Shown: positions 18,209-26,623 of the stretch, piece after piece
Numbering within the stretch: the first letter of the stretch is position 1
Layout of the letters: each line of letters opens with the position of its first letter
DNA from: Thiosocius sp963759055
GTDB taxonomy: Bacteria > Pseudomonadota > Gammaproteobacteria > Chromatiales > Chromatiaceae
Assembly (NCBI GenBank): GCA_963759055.1
Contig: CAVWYD010000002.1
Location: forward strand, 186,001 to 250,000
DNA length: 64,000 nucleotides
Reading direction: 5' to 3'
Notes under the pieces: generated by a model
What the model was told of the DNA's origin: nothing
The model's input: only the letters and a program-made list of their open reading frames with translations
The model's database searches: none
Made by a program: the position numbers and the translations under genes

Positions 18209-18659
18209 AACGTCCTCCACATTGCAGTTGAGAAAAAAGTCCAAACCTTTTTTGGAACTTAGAAAGTCTAGTACAAGGTTCGTAAAAACGGTTACGGCGA
18301 TGAAACATTTTTTCAACGTGAGCGCCATCGCTTGATCCCGGACAACTACTGACAATTTATTGAATTCACAAGTTTGGATATGTCGTAGCATCTTGGAATT
18401 ACGCACAGGAAATTTCGTAACGAACGCAGCGCGGGGCGAGTGGCCTCCTGTAATAAAACAGTAACACTTTGAGCACCGGCTCCAGCTATCCGACAAAAGC
18501 GAAAGACACGTCAGGAACGCAGTGGGGACGTCCGAATTTGATGCGGAAGCACTTTGTCACAGCATCCGGCTCACGAGACATCTTGATTTCCAACAGGTGG
18601 TGGTGAAAAGCGAAAACGATTGCGGCCGAGCAAAACAGCCTTGAGACGGAGTACCGACA
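18209..18659. other. Intergenic region without a supported gene
   Basis: About 450 bases of lower GC between the divergent glycine-zipper and EcsC genes, with T/A runs near 18250 and 18310. It should contain both promoters. Frames here are short and without family resemblance. Confidence 0.45.
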
Positions 18660-19503
18660 ATGACACAGGGAGACAACACCGGATTGACCGACACGAGATG
18701 GTGCAACTTCGCTGGGCATATAAGAACCTGGAGCATCCATCACTGGCGGCGCGGCTGAGCAATCTGCTCGCCGAACCGATCGAGGAAGCGATATCCCTGT
18801 TGCCCAAGCCGTGGAAAAAACGTCTCGATGAAATGCTGAGAGCCAACTCATACCGAACGGTGAGGCTGGCCATATTCACCATGAATCTGGGCGGGAACAT
18901 TCGGCCGCAGAATCGTCTGCACAAACTCTTCGCCATGTGTACCGGTGCCGCCGGTGGTTTTTTGGCCCATTGACGCTTCTTGCCGAACTGCCTATCACGA
19001 CAACGCTGATTATTCGATCCATCGCCAACATCGCGCGCACCCAGGGCGAGGATCTGAACGATCTGGATACGCGAATGGCCTGCGTGCAGGTCTTTGCACT
19101 GGGCGCACGCACGAGTGACGATGAGTCGGCCGACACGGGTTATTACGCATTGAGGACCATTCTTGGCCTGCATTTCGAACGCGATATTCTGCAATATGCC
19201 GCCAACGCGCATGGCCCTCACATCCCCGCCTTCATCGAACTGACACAGGCCATCGCCTCACGCTTCGGCGTGCTGATATCAGATAAGGTTGCACTGCAGA
19301 TGGTCCCGATTGCCGGAGCAGCCAGTGGCGCGACCATCAATTACCTCTTTATGAAACATTTTCAAGACGTAGCCACGGGTCACTTCGTGGTTCGTCGACT
19401 GGAACGAAAATACGGATCGGATCTCATCAAGAATCTTTATCAGAGTCTGGCCGAAGAAGAGGCCGAATTGGAAAAAGAATACAGCCCGGTAGTAGGCTGG
19501 TGA
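18660..19503 (+). pseudogene. EcsC family protein, two indels
   Basis: EcsC-type proteins are membrane-associated and poorly characterised. Motifs: AYKNLEHPSLAARLSNLLAE near the start, a Gly/Phe segment GGFFGPLTLLAELPITTTLI, IRSIANIARTQGEDLNDLDT, RMACVQVFALGARTSDDESA and DTGYYALRTILGL. Frame one runs to the T6 run at 18958-18963; adding one T continues into the second frame. The ATG at 18660, with GGAG upstream, is one base out of phase; adding a G near 18696 gives MTQGDNTGLTDTEMVQLRWA. With both additions the protein is exactly 281 residues. Without the first, translation could begin at ATG 18698. The intact motifs favour sequencing error. Confidence 0.85.
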
Positions 19504-19595
19504 TGGGCTGAAAATACTGAGGCGCCTGACGGATCCAGCCTCGATCAGTCGTCTTTAATGCTCGTGTCACGAGTCCATACCGGGGAGGTAGCAAG

Positions 19596-19781
19596 ATGTT
19601 TTTACGACTCATCGCCGGCGCCGGCCTTTTCGCCCTCGGATACTATGTCGGCAGAGAGGTCGGACGCATGGATCCGATCATCGAGGAGCTGAAAAGGGCG
19701 CGCGACGCCAGGGCGCCGCATGTGGGCATTTATGACCATGAGCCAACAGTAGAGACGCAAGACAGCAAGACTGAAGCCTGA
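19596..19781 (+). CDS. Small GYYxGR membrane protein, copy 2 (61 aa)
   Basis: One hydrophobic segment (MFLRLIAGAGLFALGYYVGR) and a hydrophilic tail beginning EVGRMDPIIEELKRARDARA. It is paralogous to the 3482-3655 protein. A GGGGAGG site lies seven bases before the ATG. It lies 92 bases after the EcsC gene on the same strand and may be cotranscribed with it. Confidence 0.75.
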   Translation: MFLRLIAGAGLFALGYYVGREVGRMDPIIEELKRARDARAPHVGIYDHEPTVETQDSKTEA

Positions 19782-19830
19782 ACTGCGCCACCCGCGAGTT
19801 CTCTGCCGCGGCCGCCGGGCGGGCAGAATC

Positions 19831-20277
19831 TCAGGGCTTTCTTTTCAGCAGCAATATCGCAGAGACAACGACCAGCCCGACCAGGGCTACCTTAAAAACG
19901 GTACCGAGGTTAAGTGTCCCCGAAGCGGGATCAACCGAGTCTAAACGGGGTTGTGCCGGAGCAGGCTTCTCGGTCTGAACTCGTGCTTCACCCGGCGACG
20001 ATGCCGCCCGAGTTTGCGTTGCCGGTTCGGGTCTGGATTGTGGGTTTTCCGCCGCGGCCTCCGCCGGTTTCGGTTCCGATCTGGGCGCGGGCTCTGATTT
20101 TGTTGCCGGAGCCGGGCTCGGCTTCCGTTCAGATTTAACCCTGGGCTTAGCTTTAGGTCTAGGCTTCGGTTTTACTACTGACGCATCCGCCGGTTCTGCC
20201 CCAGGCGTTGTTGTCATCTCCGGCTCGGACTCCGGTTCCGGGTCCAGATTCAGGGTGATGCGTGCGCGCTTGCTCAT
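19831..20277 (-). CDS. Pro/Lys/Ala-rich tail-anchored membrane protein (148 aa)
   Basis: About 115 residues of low-complexity, alternating basic and Pro/Ala/Glu-rich sequence (KPKPRPKAKPRVKSERKPSP) are followed by a single C-terminal membrane helix (TVFKVALVGLVVVSAILLLK) and KRKP. The disordered cytoplasmic arm with a C-terminal anchor suits a membrane-tethered recruiter. It begins eight bases after the ParA gene's stop, in one operon, so it is a plausible ParA partner. No family recognised. Confidence 0.7.
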   Translation of the reverse strand: MSKRARITLNLDPEPESEPEMTTTPGAEPADASVVKPKPRPKAKPRVKSERKPSPAPATKSEPAPRSEPKPAEAAAENPQSRPEPATQTRAASSPGEARVQTEKPAPAQPRLDSVDPASGTLNLGTVFKVALVGLVVVSAILLLKRKP

Positions 20278-20284
20278 GTTCTGG

Positions 20285-20920
20285 CTACCATTGAGTCTCT
20301 ATCCAATCCCAAAGGCTGCGGATCTCCGCCGCCGCTTTGCCCTTGCTTTCATACTCGGTGACGGCATGCCCGTCGATCAATGCATGGCTGAACGCAGCTC
20401 TCTGCGAGACGCTTACAGGCGACACCGGCAGGCCATAGACCGCAACGGCCTCGCGTGCCTCCCTGACAATGGCGGTTTCACCAAAGATATGCGGTGGCGG
20501 GCACGCATTCAGCACCACGGCACCCCGCGCCTCTTGCCGTTTGACGATCTTCACGGACTCACCGATTGCCTCGAGATCGAGGATGGCAGGACGACTTGCG
20601 ATAAGTACAAAATCAGCCAGCGTGACCGCGGTTGCGGCGTCATGACTGCTGTGGGGCGCAGTATCGAGCAAGACCAGATCGCTACCCTGCGCCTCCAGTT
20701 CACCCAACTTCTCTTCCAGGCCTTCGGCTGAACAGCGTTCGACCCTTGGCCTTTCAAGTTGCCGTCGTCGTCTCCAGGCGGTCGAGCTACCCTGCGGGTC
20801 GATATCAATGATCACCGCATCACGACCCAGTTCGTTGGCCAATACCGCAAGGTGGAGGCACAGGGTCGTCTTCCCTGTTCCACCTTTTTGGGCAAGCAGG
20901 CAGATCGTCCGCATGGTCAT
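20285..20920 (-). CDS. ParA/MinD-type ATPase (211 aa)
   Basis: Deviant Walker A motif in ICLLAQKGGTGKTTLCLHLA, Walker A' in VIIDIDPQGS, and LVLLDTAPHSS as Walker B. The start at 20920 (MTMRTICLLA) is chosen from the GAGGGC site. Such ATPases position plasmids, chromosomes, carboxysomes, chemoreceptor clusters or storage granules by cycling on DNA or membrane. No parB or parS is seen beside it; instead the next gene encodes a tail-anchored protein, pointing to cargo other than the chromosome origin. Orphan ParA with cargo role is inference. Confidence 0.88.
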   Translation of the reverse strand: MTMRTICLLAQKGGTGKTTLCLHLAVLANELGRDAVIIDIDPQGSSTAWRRRRQLERPRVERCSAEGLEEKLGELEAQGSDLVLLDTAPHSSHDAATAVTLADFVLIASRPAILDLEAIGESVKIVKRQEARGAVVLNACPPPHIFGETAIVREAREAVAVYGLPVSPVSVSQRAAFSHALIDGHAVTEYESKGKAAAEIRSLWDWIETQW

Positions 20921-21394
20921 TGCGCCCTCATATGCTGGCAGGCATTCGGTCAAGGCCAGGGAAAAACCCCGTCACTACTGCGGTGAAGAATAAACGCATC
21001 GGCCGGGTCTTGGAAGGCGCCGGTTTATTTATAGTCCTTCCACGGTTACAAGGAACGGCCTTTGTAAAATAGATGTCATATTTAAGTCATAATCAGTCAT
21101 GGGTGTATACAAGTTAAAACCCTGACTGACATGACGTTGATTGCCACTCCTGATATCGACTGACCAGAGCGGAAATCGGATAAGGGGCGCCGTCCACCTT
21201 TGACGAGCGATCTTTAAAAAGGCCTCCGCCAACAACGAATCCCTGCGAGGCGCACCGCACCCATCCTCCGCACGGCGACTCTCGAACTGCGATGGAGGCA
21301 TGAGGCCTTTTCAGGCCAACATCGATGGGGAATCGCAGGCAAAAAAAAGGCGGGGATCACCCGCCTTTTTCTTTATTTAGAACCGGAGAAGCGA
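20921..21394. other. Intergenic region with a terminator
   Basis: About 470 bases without a supported gene. The left part is AT-rich near 21060-21110 and likely contains the parA promoter. The right end holds the terminator at 21344-21370. A frame at 21029-21301 lacks a ribosome site and family resemblance. Confidence 0.5.
21344..21370 (-). terminator. Factor-independent terminator
   Basis: An 11-bp stem (AAAAAGGCGGG pairing with CCCGCCTTTTT) with a 5-base loop, followed on the minus strand by a run of eight Ts. It lies 25 bases after the stop of the 21395-21592 gene. It could also work weakly in the other direction. Confidence 0.85.
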
Positions 21395-21592
21395 TCAGCT
21401 CTTGACCCAGTTACCAAAGTTGTCGGTGCTTTTTCCTTCACCGTCGCTGTAACCGGCCTCATAGGCCTCAGTCACGCGTTGTTCCTCGCGCTGAGGGTTC
21501 TGCAGGAAACCTGCCTGCCAACCCTGAATGTACTCTTCGTCGATACCCATTTCTTCCATCTTGGTAACGGCGTCGTAGTAAAACTGGTTCAT
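21395..21592 (-). CDS. Small acidic protein with GxxAGxxxxP repeats (65 aa)
   Basis: An acidic protein, MNQFYYDAVTKMEEMGIDEE then YIQGWQAGFLQNP and AYEAGYSDG. The paired AGF/AGY turns recall ribosome-modulation-factor-like small proteins, but the charge is opposite and I do not assign it. It has its own strong terminator and the usual upstream spacing, so it is probably a highly expressed independent transcript. Confidence 0.7.
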   Translation of the reverse strand: MNQFYYDAVTKMEEMGIDEEYIQGWQAGFLQNPQREEQRVTEAYEAGYSDGEGKSTDNFGNWVKS

Positions 21593-21880
21593 GTCCGATC
21601 TCCGAATTTAGCCAACGGTTGCCCCTCGCATCCACCCTCCCCCGTTCGTGCACCTTTCGGTGTCTGCCCACGGGGCCGGGCTGAAACCGGATTTCCCCCG
21701 GTTCGGCGGCTCTCTCAAAAAGGGGCATTAGAATACTCTGCTTTTCTAAAGGCTGACAAGTTCCTTTTTGATCCCATCGCCCGGCTGTGGGCTGCAATAC
21801 CGAATCCATTTGCGCCTGGGGGTTGACCTGGCCCCCCGGGCTTTCCATTCTTGCGCACAGCATAAGCAGTAGGAGTCATG

Positions 21881-22924
21881 ATGCGCCCCGCCCAGTTGCT
21901 CACCGTCCTCGACCGTGAATTTGCCAGTACCCATGCAGGTCACCACACTCCCGTCATGCTTTGGGGCCCCCCTGGAGTCGGAAAATCGGACATGATCCGC
22001 CAGACGGGTGAGCGCCATTCGGTACCGGTCATCGACATCCGCTTGTCTCAGATGGAGCCCAGCGACCTGCGTGGCATCCCGTTTCGCAATGGCGAGTTCG
22101 TCGAGTGGGCGGCGCCCGCTATCCTCCCGGATGCCCGGCGCCATGGCGCCCAGGGCATCCTTTTCCTCGACGAGATCACTTCGGCTCCGCCGAGCGTATC
22201 TGCAGCGGCGTATCAATTGATACTCGACCGGCGGCTGGGCGAGTACGAGGTGCCAGCCGGTTGGGCGATCTTTGCCGCAGGCAACCGCCAAGGCGACCGC
22301 GGCGTGACCTACACCATGCCGGCGCCTCTGGCCAACCGCTTCTCGCATTTCGATGTCGACACCCATCTCGACGACTGGGTGGCATGGGCCTACCAGCACG
22401 ATATCGACGAACGCGTGATCGCTTTCCTGCGTTTCCGCCCCGAATTGCTGTTCGATTTCGATCCGGCTCATAACCCGGTCGCCTTCCCCTCCCCGCGCTC
22501 CTGGGAATTTGCCCACCGCAGCCTGCACAAATTCGGCGACCACGAGCAGCTGCTGCAGGGCGCATTGCAGGCCTGCGTGGGCCCGGCGGCAGGCATCGAA
22601 CTGACGGCGTTCGTCAACAGCCTGGACAAGATGCCCGATCTGGACGACATCTTGGCAGGTAAGGAGGTCCCGGTGCCCACCGAGATCGATCTGCAATATG
22701 CCGTAGCCGCGGCGCTGGTCGGACGGGCGATCCGCGCCCAGGAGGATGAGAAGGCGATGGAAATTACGGGGCGCATCCTCAACTACGCGGGCAGTTTTCC
22801 TCAACGCGAGATGGGCGTGATGCTGGTCTCCGACCTGCATCGCGCGATCGGCGAGAGCCTTTTCCAGGTGCCGGAGTTCGCCAGCTGGGCCAACGCGATC
22901 GCCGATGTGATGTTGTACGAGTAA
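21881..22924 (+). CDS. MoxR-like AAA+ ATPase (347 aa)
   Basis: Walker A in LWGPPGVGKSDMIRQ, Walker B in GILFLDEITSAPPSVSAAAY, and sensor region GWAIFAAGNRQGDRGVTYTM. These match MoxR-type AAA+ proteins, which act as chaperones for VWA partners. Two ATGs three bases apart follow AGGAG; the second, at 21881 (MRPAQLLTVL), is better spaced. The partner VWA protein is encoded at 23118, separated by the inverted-repeat element. Confidence 0.88.
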   Translation: MRPAQLLTVLDREFASTHAGHHTPVMLWGPPGVGKSDMIRQTGERHSVPVIDIRLSQMEPSDLRGIPFRNGEFVEWAAPAILPDARRHGAQGILFLDEITSAPPSVSAAAYQLILDRRLGEYEVPAGWAIFAAGNRQGDRGVTYTMPAPLANRFSHFDVDTHLDDWVAWAYQHDIDERVIAFLRFRPELLFDFDPAHNPVAFPSPRSWEFAHRSLHKFGDHEQLLQGALQACVGPAAGIELTAFVNSLDKMPDLDDILAGKEVPVPTEIDLQYAVAAALVGRAIRAQEDEKAMEITGRILNYAGSFPQREMGVMLVSDLHRAIGESLFQVPEFASWANAIADVMLYE

Positions 22925-22935
22925 CACCCTTGTCA

Positions 22936-23070
22936 ACCGCGAAGGACGCGAAGAGCGCAAAGGCTGAGATGCCACTCGAACGGTTCGGAATCGATGGAGC
23001 CCGACGTGGAAATATCCCGGAGAATGCCGATATGCGGCCTCTACTTGGCGTTCTTCGCGTCCTTCGCGGT
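22936..23070. repeat. Inverted-repeat element between MoxR and VWA genes
   Basis: Two 23-bp arms (22936-22958 and 23048-23070) are inverted copies, ACCGCGAAGGACGCGAAG followed by (A/G)(A/G)CGC-type ends, matching at 22 of 23 positions, with about 90 bases between. This CGCGAAGGACGCGAAG repeat type occurs in intergenic spaces of many environmental proteobacteria. It splits an otherwise tight two-gene unit and would form a long hairpin in the transcript. Confidence 0.75.
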
Positions 23071-23117
23071 GAAAAACCTGTAACGTCCATCCGCCCGGCG
23101 CGACGGAGTCTCTAACC

Positions 23118-24464
23118 ATGGGCCTTGACGCCATCGAAACAAAGCTGACCGCCGCGCGGACCAAGCTGATCCTGGACAAGCCGTTTCTCGGCGCGCTCGT
23201 GCTGCGCCTGCCGCTGGCGGCCGCGGATCCGAACTGGTGCCCGACCACCGCCACCGACGCGCGTAAGTTCTATTTCAACCCCGAGTACATCGACTCCCTG
23301 TCCATGTCACAAACGCAGTTCATGCTTGCGCACGAGGCACTGCACTGTGCCCTTTCGCATTTCGCGCGCCGTCAGCACCGCGTGCAGCACCGCTGGGATC
23401 TCGCCTGCGACTACGCGATCAACCCGCTGCTGCTCGAGGATGGCCTTACACCACCGGGCAACTGCCAAGTCATGCCTCAGTACCTGGGCATGACCGCTGA
23501 AGAGATCTACCCCCTGATCGACGAGAATGACCAGACCGAGACCATCGATCAGCACCTGTTCGACCAGGACAACCAGTCCGGGGGCGGTCAGCAGGGCAAT
23601 GCGCCTGACAAGCCGGAAAGCGACCAGACCGAGCGGGGCCAGGGCGGTGAGAGCACCCAACGCGAAGACGACCGAGACCAGGGCGGAGAAACGCCCATGG
23701 ACCAGCAATCACCGGACAACCAGGGCCAGGGCGGCAAACCGATGGAGGCCGATTCGCGGCAATCCGAGCAGCAGCAGAAGGATGGCGACCAGGACGGTCG
23801 TGGCGACCCCACCCCACCGCCGCTGAGCAAGGATGAGCGCCAGACCCTGGAAGTGCAGTGGCAGCAGCGCCTTGCCGGGGCCGCCCAGCAGGCCATGCAG
23901 GCCGGCAAGATGGGCGGCAGCATGGCGCGCCTGGTCGACCACCTGCTGCAGCCGAGGTTGCCGTGGCGGATGATGCTGGCCCGCTACATGACGGCAATGG
24001 CGCGCGACGATTTCACCTACATGCGGCCGTCGCGCCGCGAAGGCGACGCGATCCTGCCTTCGTTGAAGAGCTCACAGGTGGAAATCGTGGTTGCAGTGGA
24101 TACCAGCGGCTCGATCCGCGCCAACGAAATGGACGAGTTCCTGTCCGAAGTCTCGGCCCTCAAGGGGCAGATGCGTGCCAGGGTCACGCTGCTCGCCTGT
24201 GACACCAACCTTTCCGACGGCGCCCCCTGGGTTTTCGAGCCCTGGGAGGAATTCAGCTGCCCGGCCGAGATTCAGGGTGGCGGTGGCACAGACTTCCGGC
24301 CAGTGTTCAAATGGCTCGAGGAACAGGGGCAACGTCCCGAACTTCTGGTCTATTTCACCGATGCGCAGGGACAATTCCCGCAATATGAACCGAACTATCC
24401 GGTGATCTGGCTGGTCAAGGGAAAGGAAACCGTGCCGTGGGGGCAGCGGGTCCAGCTGAATTAG
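23118..24464 (+). CDS. VWA-like metallopeptidase-type protein, DUF2201 (448 aa)
   Basis: The N-terminal domain holds MLAHEALHCALSHFARR, a zinc-protease-like HExxH motif. A Gln/Asp/Gly-rich low-complexity linker spans about residues 140-245. The C-terminal domain carries a VWA MIDAS motif (EIVVAVDTSGSIRANEMDEF). This order is that of the putative metallopeptidase/VWA-like DUF2201 family, which pairs with MoxR ATPases like the one just upstream. The likely job is metal insertion or complex remodelling; the client is not visible. Confidence 0.85.
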   Translation: MGLDAIETKLTAARTKLILDKPFLGALVLRLPLAAADPNWCPTTATDARKFYFNPEYIDSLSMSQTQFMLAHEALHCALSHFARRQHRVQHRWDLACDYAINPLLLEDGLTPPGNCQVMPQYLGMTAEEIYPLIDENDQTETIDQHLFDQDNQSGGGQQGNAPDKPESDQTERGQGGESTQREDDRDQGGETPMDQQSPDNQGQGGKPMEADSRQSEQQQKDGDQDGRGDPTPPPLSKDERQTLEVQWQQRLAGAAQQAMQAGKMGGSMARLVDHLLQPRLPWRMMLARYMTAMARDDFTYMRPSRREGDAILPSLKSSQVEIVVAVDTSGSIRANEMDEFLSEVSALKGQMRARVTLLACDTNLSDGAPWVFEPWEEFSCPAEIQGGGGTDFRPVFKWLEEQGQRPELLVYFTDAQGQFPQYEPNYPVIWLVKGKETVPWGQRVQLN

Positions 24465-24508
24465 GGTCTTCAAACGCAAGGTACGAGCGCTGTTCGCCAG
24501 CAGGGGAT

Positions 24509-25990
24509 ATGAACGAAAAAACAAGCAGATCAATCGGCGCACGCCTCGTGCTCTGCGTCCTGTTGCTCCTCGCCCAAGTGCCACCGGCCCTGTCGCTGAA
24601 TACCGAACTGCCCGATCTGGGCAATTCCGCCGGGACCCTGATGACGCCCAAACGCGAGCGCGAACTCGGAAAGGCCTTCATGCGTAGCGTGCGACGCTCG
24701 GAGCGGGTCATGAGCGATCCATTGCTGGCCGACTACATTCAGAACCTCGGCCAGAGCCTGGTACAAAACAGCTCTGCGACTGGCACGCCTTTCACCTTCT
24801 TCCTTATCGACGATCCGCAAATCAATGCGTTTGCCGGTCCCGGGGGTTACATAGGTATATACACCGGCCTGCTGCTGACCACCGAGACCGAGAGCGAGCT
24901 GGCGGCCGTACTCGCGCACGAGATCGCGCACGTTACCCAGCAGCATCTCTTGCGCGCCTGGGAGTCCACCAGCCAGATGACCATTCCGAACGCGGCCATA
25001 CTGTTGGCTGCCATCGCGCTCGGAGCGGCAGTCGGTGGGGATGCCGCGGCCGCCGCGGCTATCGGTGGGCAGGCCGCAATGATCCAGCAGCAGATCAACT
25101 TCACCCGCGCCAATGAAAAAGAGGCCGACCGCGTCGGAATCGAAATCCTCGCCGGCTCCGGCCACGAACCACGTGCAATGCCCACCTTTTTCTCACGCAT
25201 GGGCAAGGCCAACCGGGTCTACGCGAGCAGACTGCCGGAATTCTTGATGACCCACCCCGTAACCACCAGCCGCACCGCGGATGCGCTCGGCAGAGCGGAA
25301 CAGTTTCCTTACCGGCAGACCCCCGAAGACATGCGTTACCACCTGGCACGCATGTACCTGCTGCAGAAGCAGATCGATCAGGCCGAAGACGCAATCCGCG
25401 AACTCCAGTTGATGCTGGAAGACGGGCGATTTCGGAACGAGGCCGCAGTGCGCTATGGGATAGCGATGGCGCAGATACGTGCCCATAAACCGGACGAAGC
25501 CGCAACAGCCCTGGACAAACTGCTGGAAGACCACCCTGATGTCACCGAATTCACGGTCGCTCGCGCCCAGGTCGATGCACAGAAAGGCAACAAAACCGCT
25601 GCACTCAAGCGGCTCGAGGCGGCGCTTGCAAGGCACCCCGGAAGCTATGCCCTGAATATCACCTACGCCGAGGTCGCGCTCGCGCTCGGCGACCCGGCAA
25701 GCGCGACGAAGAAACTGGAACGATTCCTGGATTTTCATAAGGACGAACCGCGGGCCTACAAACTGCTCTCGCGCGCGGCGGGCGATCAGGGCCAACAGAG
25801 CCGCGGCCACGAGTACCTGTCCGAATACTATTACCTGATCGGCGACCTCAAGAGCGCAATCCTGCAGCTCGAAATCACGCTGAAACGCGCCGATTTGAAC
25901 TTTTACGAATCGTCGAGACTCGAATCCAGACTGGCACAATTGAAAGCGGAACAGGACGACGAAGACAAAAAGCGAAGCGCGAAACCCTGA
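24509..25990 (+). CDS. BepA-like periplasmic M48 metalloprotease with TPRs (493 aa)
   Basis: A signal peptide (LVLCVLLLLAQVPPALS) precedes an M48 catalytic domain with AAVLAHEIAHVTQQH and the downstream zinc-ligand EKEADRVGIEIL, then a hydrophobic loop and TPR repeats to the C-terminus. BepA proteases guard outer-membrane assembly and degrade stalled LptD or BamA. The start at 24509 follows CAGGGGAT. It is 45 bases after the VWA gene and may be cotranscribed. Confidence 0.9.
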   Translation: MNEKTSRSIGARLVLCVLLLLAQVPPALSLNTELPDLGNSAGTLMTPKRERELGKAFMRSVRRSERVMSDPLLADYIQNLGQSLVQNSSATGTPFTFFLIDDPQINAFAGPGGYIGIYTGLLLTTETESELAAVLAHEIAHVTQQHLLRAWESTSQMTIPNAAILLAAIALGAAVGGDAAAAAAIGGQAAMIQQQINFTRANEKEADRVGIEILAGSGHEPRAMPTFFSRMGKANRVYASRLPEFLMTHPVTTSRTADALGRAEQFPYRQTPEDMRYHLARMYLLQKQIDQAEDAIRELQLMLEDGRFRNEAAVRYGIAMAQIRAHKPDEAATALDKLLEDHPDVTEFTVARAQVDAQKGNKTAALKRLEAALARHPGSYALNITYAEVALALGDPASATKKLERFLDFHKDEPRAYKLLSRAAGDQGQQSRGHEYLSEYYYLIGDLKSAILQLEITLKRADLNFYESSRLESRLAQLKAEQDDEDKKRSAKP

Positions 25991-26037
25991 TTTATTCCAT
26001 AATTTTTTTTTGGCGGCCCATTAATACAGCTAGGTGC

Positions 26038-26065
26038 TTGCCAAAGCAAATCAATGCATTATGCT
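26038..26065 (+). promoter_or_regulatory. Candidate sigma-70 promoter upstream of soxX
   Basis: TTGCCA (26038-26043) and TATGCT (26060-26065) are separated by 16 bases, matching the -35 hexamer at five of six and the -10 at four of six positions. The leader to soxX would be about 140 bases. The surrounding 25991-26206 is AT-rich and otherwise empty. Confidence 0.35.
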
Positions 26066-26206
26066 AGCTGCTTAGCCCGGATTTGGGTTAGCTTTAGACT
26101 CTAAACTGTGATCGGGAAGCTACCCGGGACAGTCTGGAAAAAGTAAAAAAACAGCATAAAACTGTAGATCCGAATTTTTATAATTATAGTGATAGGAGGA
26201 ATGGCA

Positions 26207-26578
26207 ATGCGGAAAACCGCAAAATTCGCGACGACGGCTGTCTCCCTGGCGGCCCTTTTTGCCGGCGCGAGCATGCTGCCGACGATGGCTGGCGCCGCCA
26301 GTGCCGAGCAAATCAAGTTCGGCAAGGAAGTTGCCGTCGATCGCAGGAAAGGCAATTGCCTCTCGTGCCACATGATGGACGATGGTGTAAGCCCCGGTGA
26401 CCTTGGCCCGCCCCTGATCGCCATGCAGGCACGTTTCCCCGATCGCGCCAAGCTGCGTGCACAGATCTGGGACCCCCAGGTGGCCAACCCCGATACGCGG
26501 ATGCCGCCCTTCGGCAAACACCAAGCCCTGTCGGACAAGGAGATCGACGCCATCGTCGATTATCTGTACACCCTTTGA
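26207..26578 (+). CDS. soxX: Sulfur oxidation c-type cytochrome SoxX
   Basis: A signal peptide (TTAVSLAALFAGASM...AGAASA) precedes a small monohaem cytochrome c. The haem motif is CLSCH at about residues 51-55 and the distal Met lies in DTRMPPFGKH; the end, LSDKEIDAIVDYLYTL, is typical. SoxX pairs with SoxA in the periplasm to attach thiosulfate to the SoxY cysteine. The start at 26207 is chosen because AGGAGG sits seven bases before it; an ATG at 26201 is too close. First gene of soxXYZA. Confidence 0.95.
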   Translation: MRKTAKFATTAVSLAALFAGASMLPTMAGAASAEQIKFGKEVAVDRRKGNCLSCHMMDDGVSPGDLGPPLIAMQARFPDRAKLRAQIWDPQVANPDTRMPPFGKHQALSDKEIDAIVDYLYTL

Positions 26579-26623
26579 TACCCCGAACAAAACACCGTTC
26601 TGTGAGTTTTTAGGAGAATGTTG

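Noticed and set aside
21746..23254. 502-codon open frame on the minus strand
   Set aside because: Antisense to the MoxR gene and crosses the inverted repeat; composition is not protein-like.
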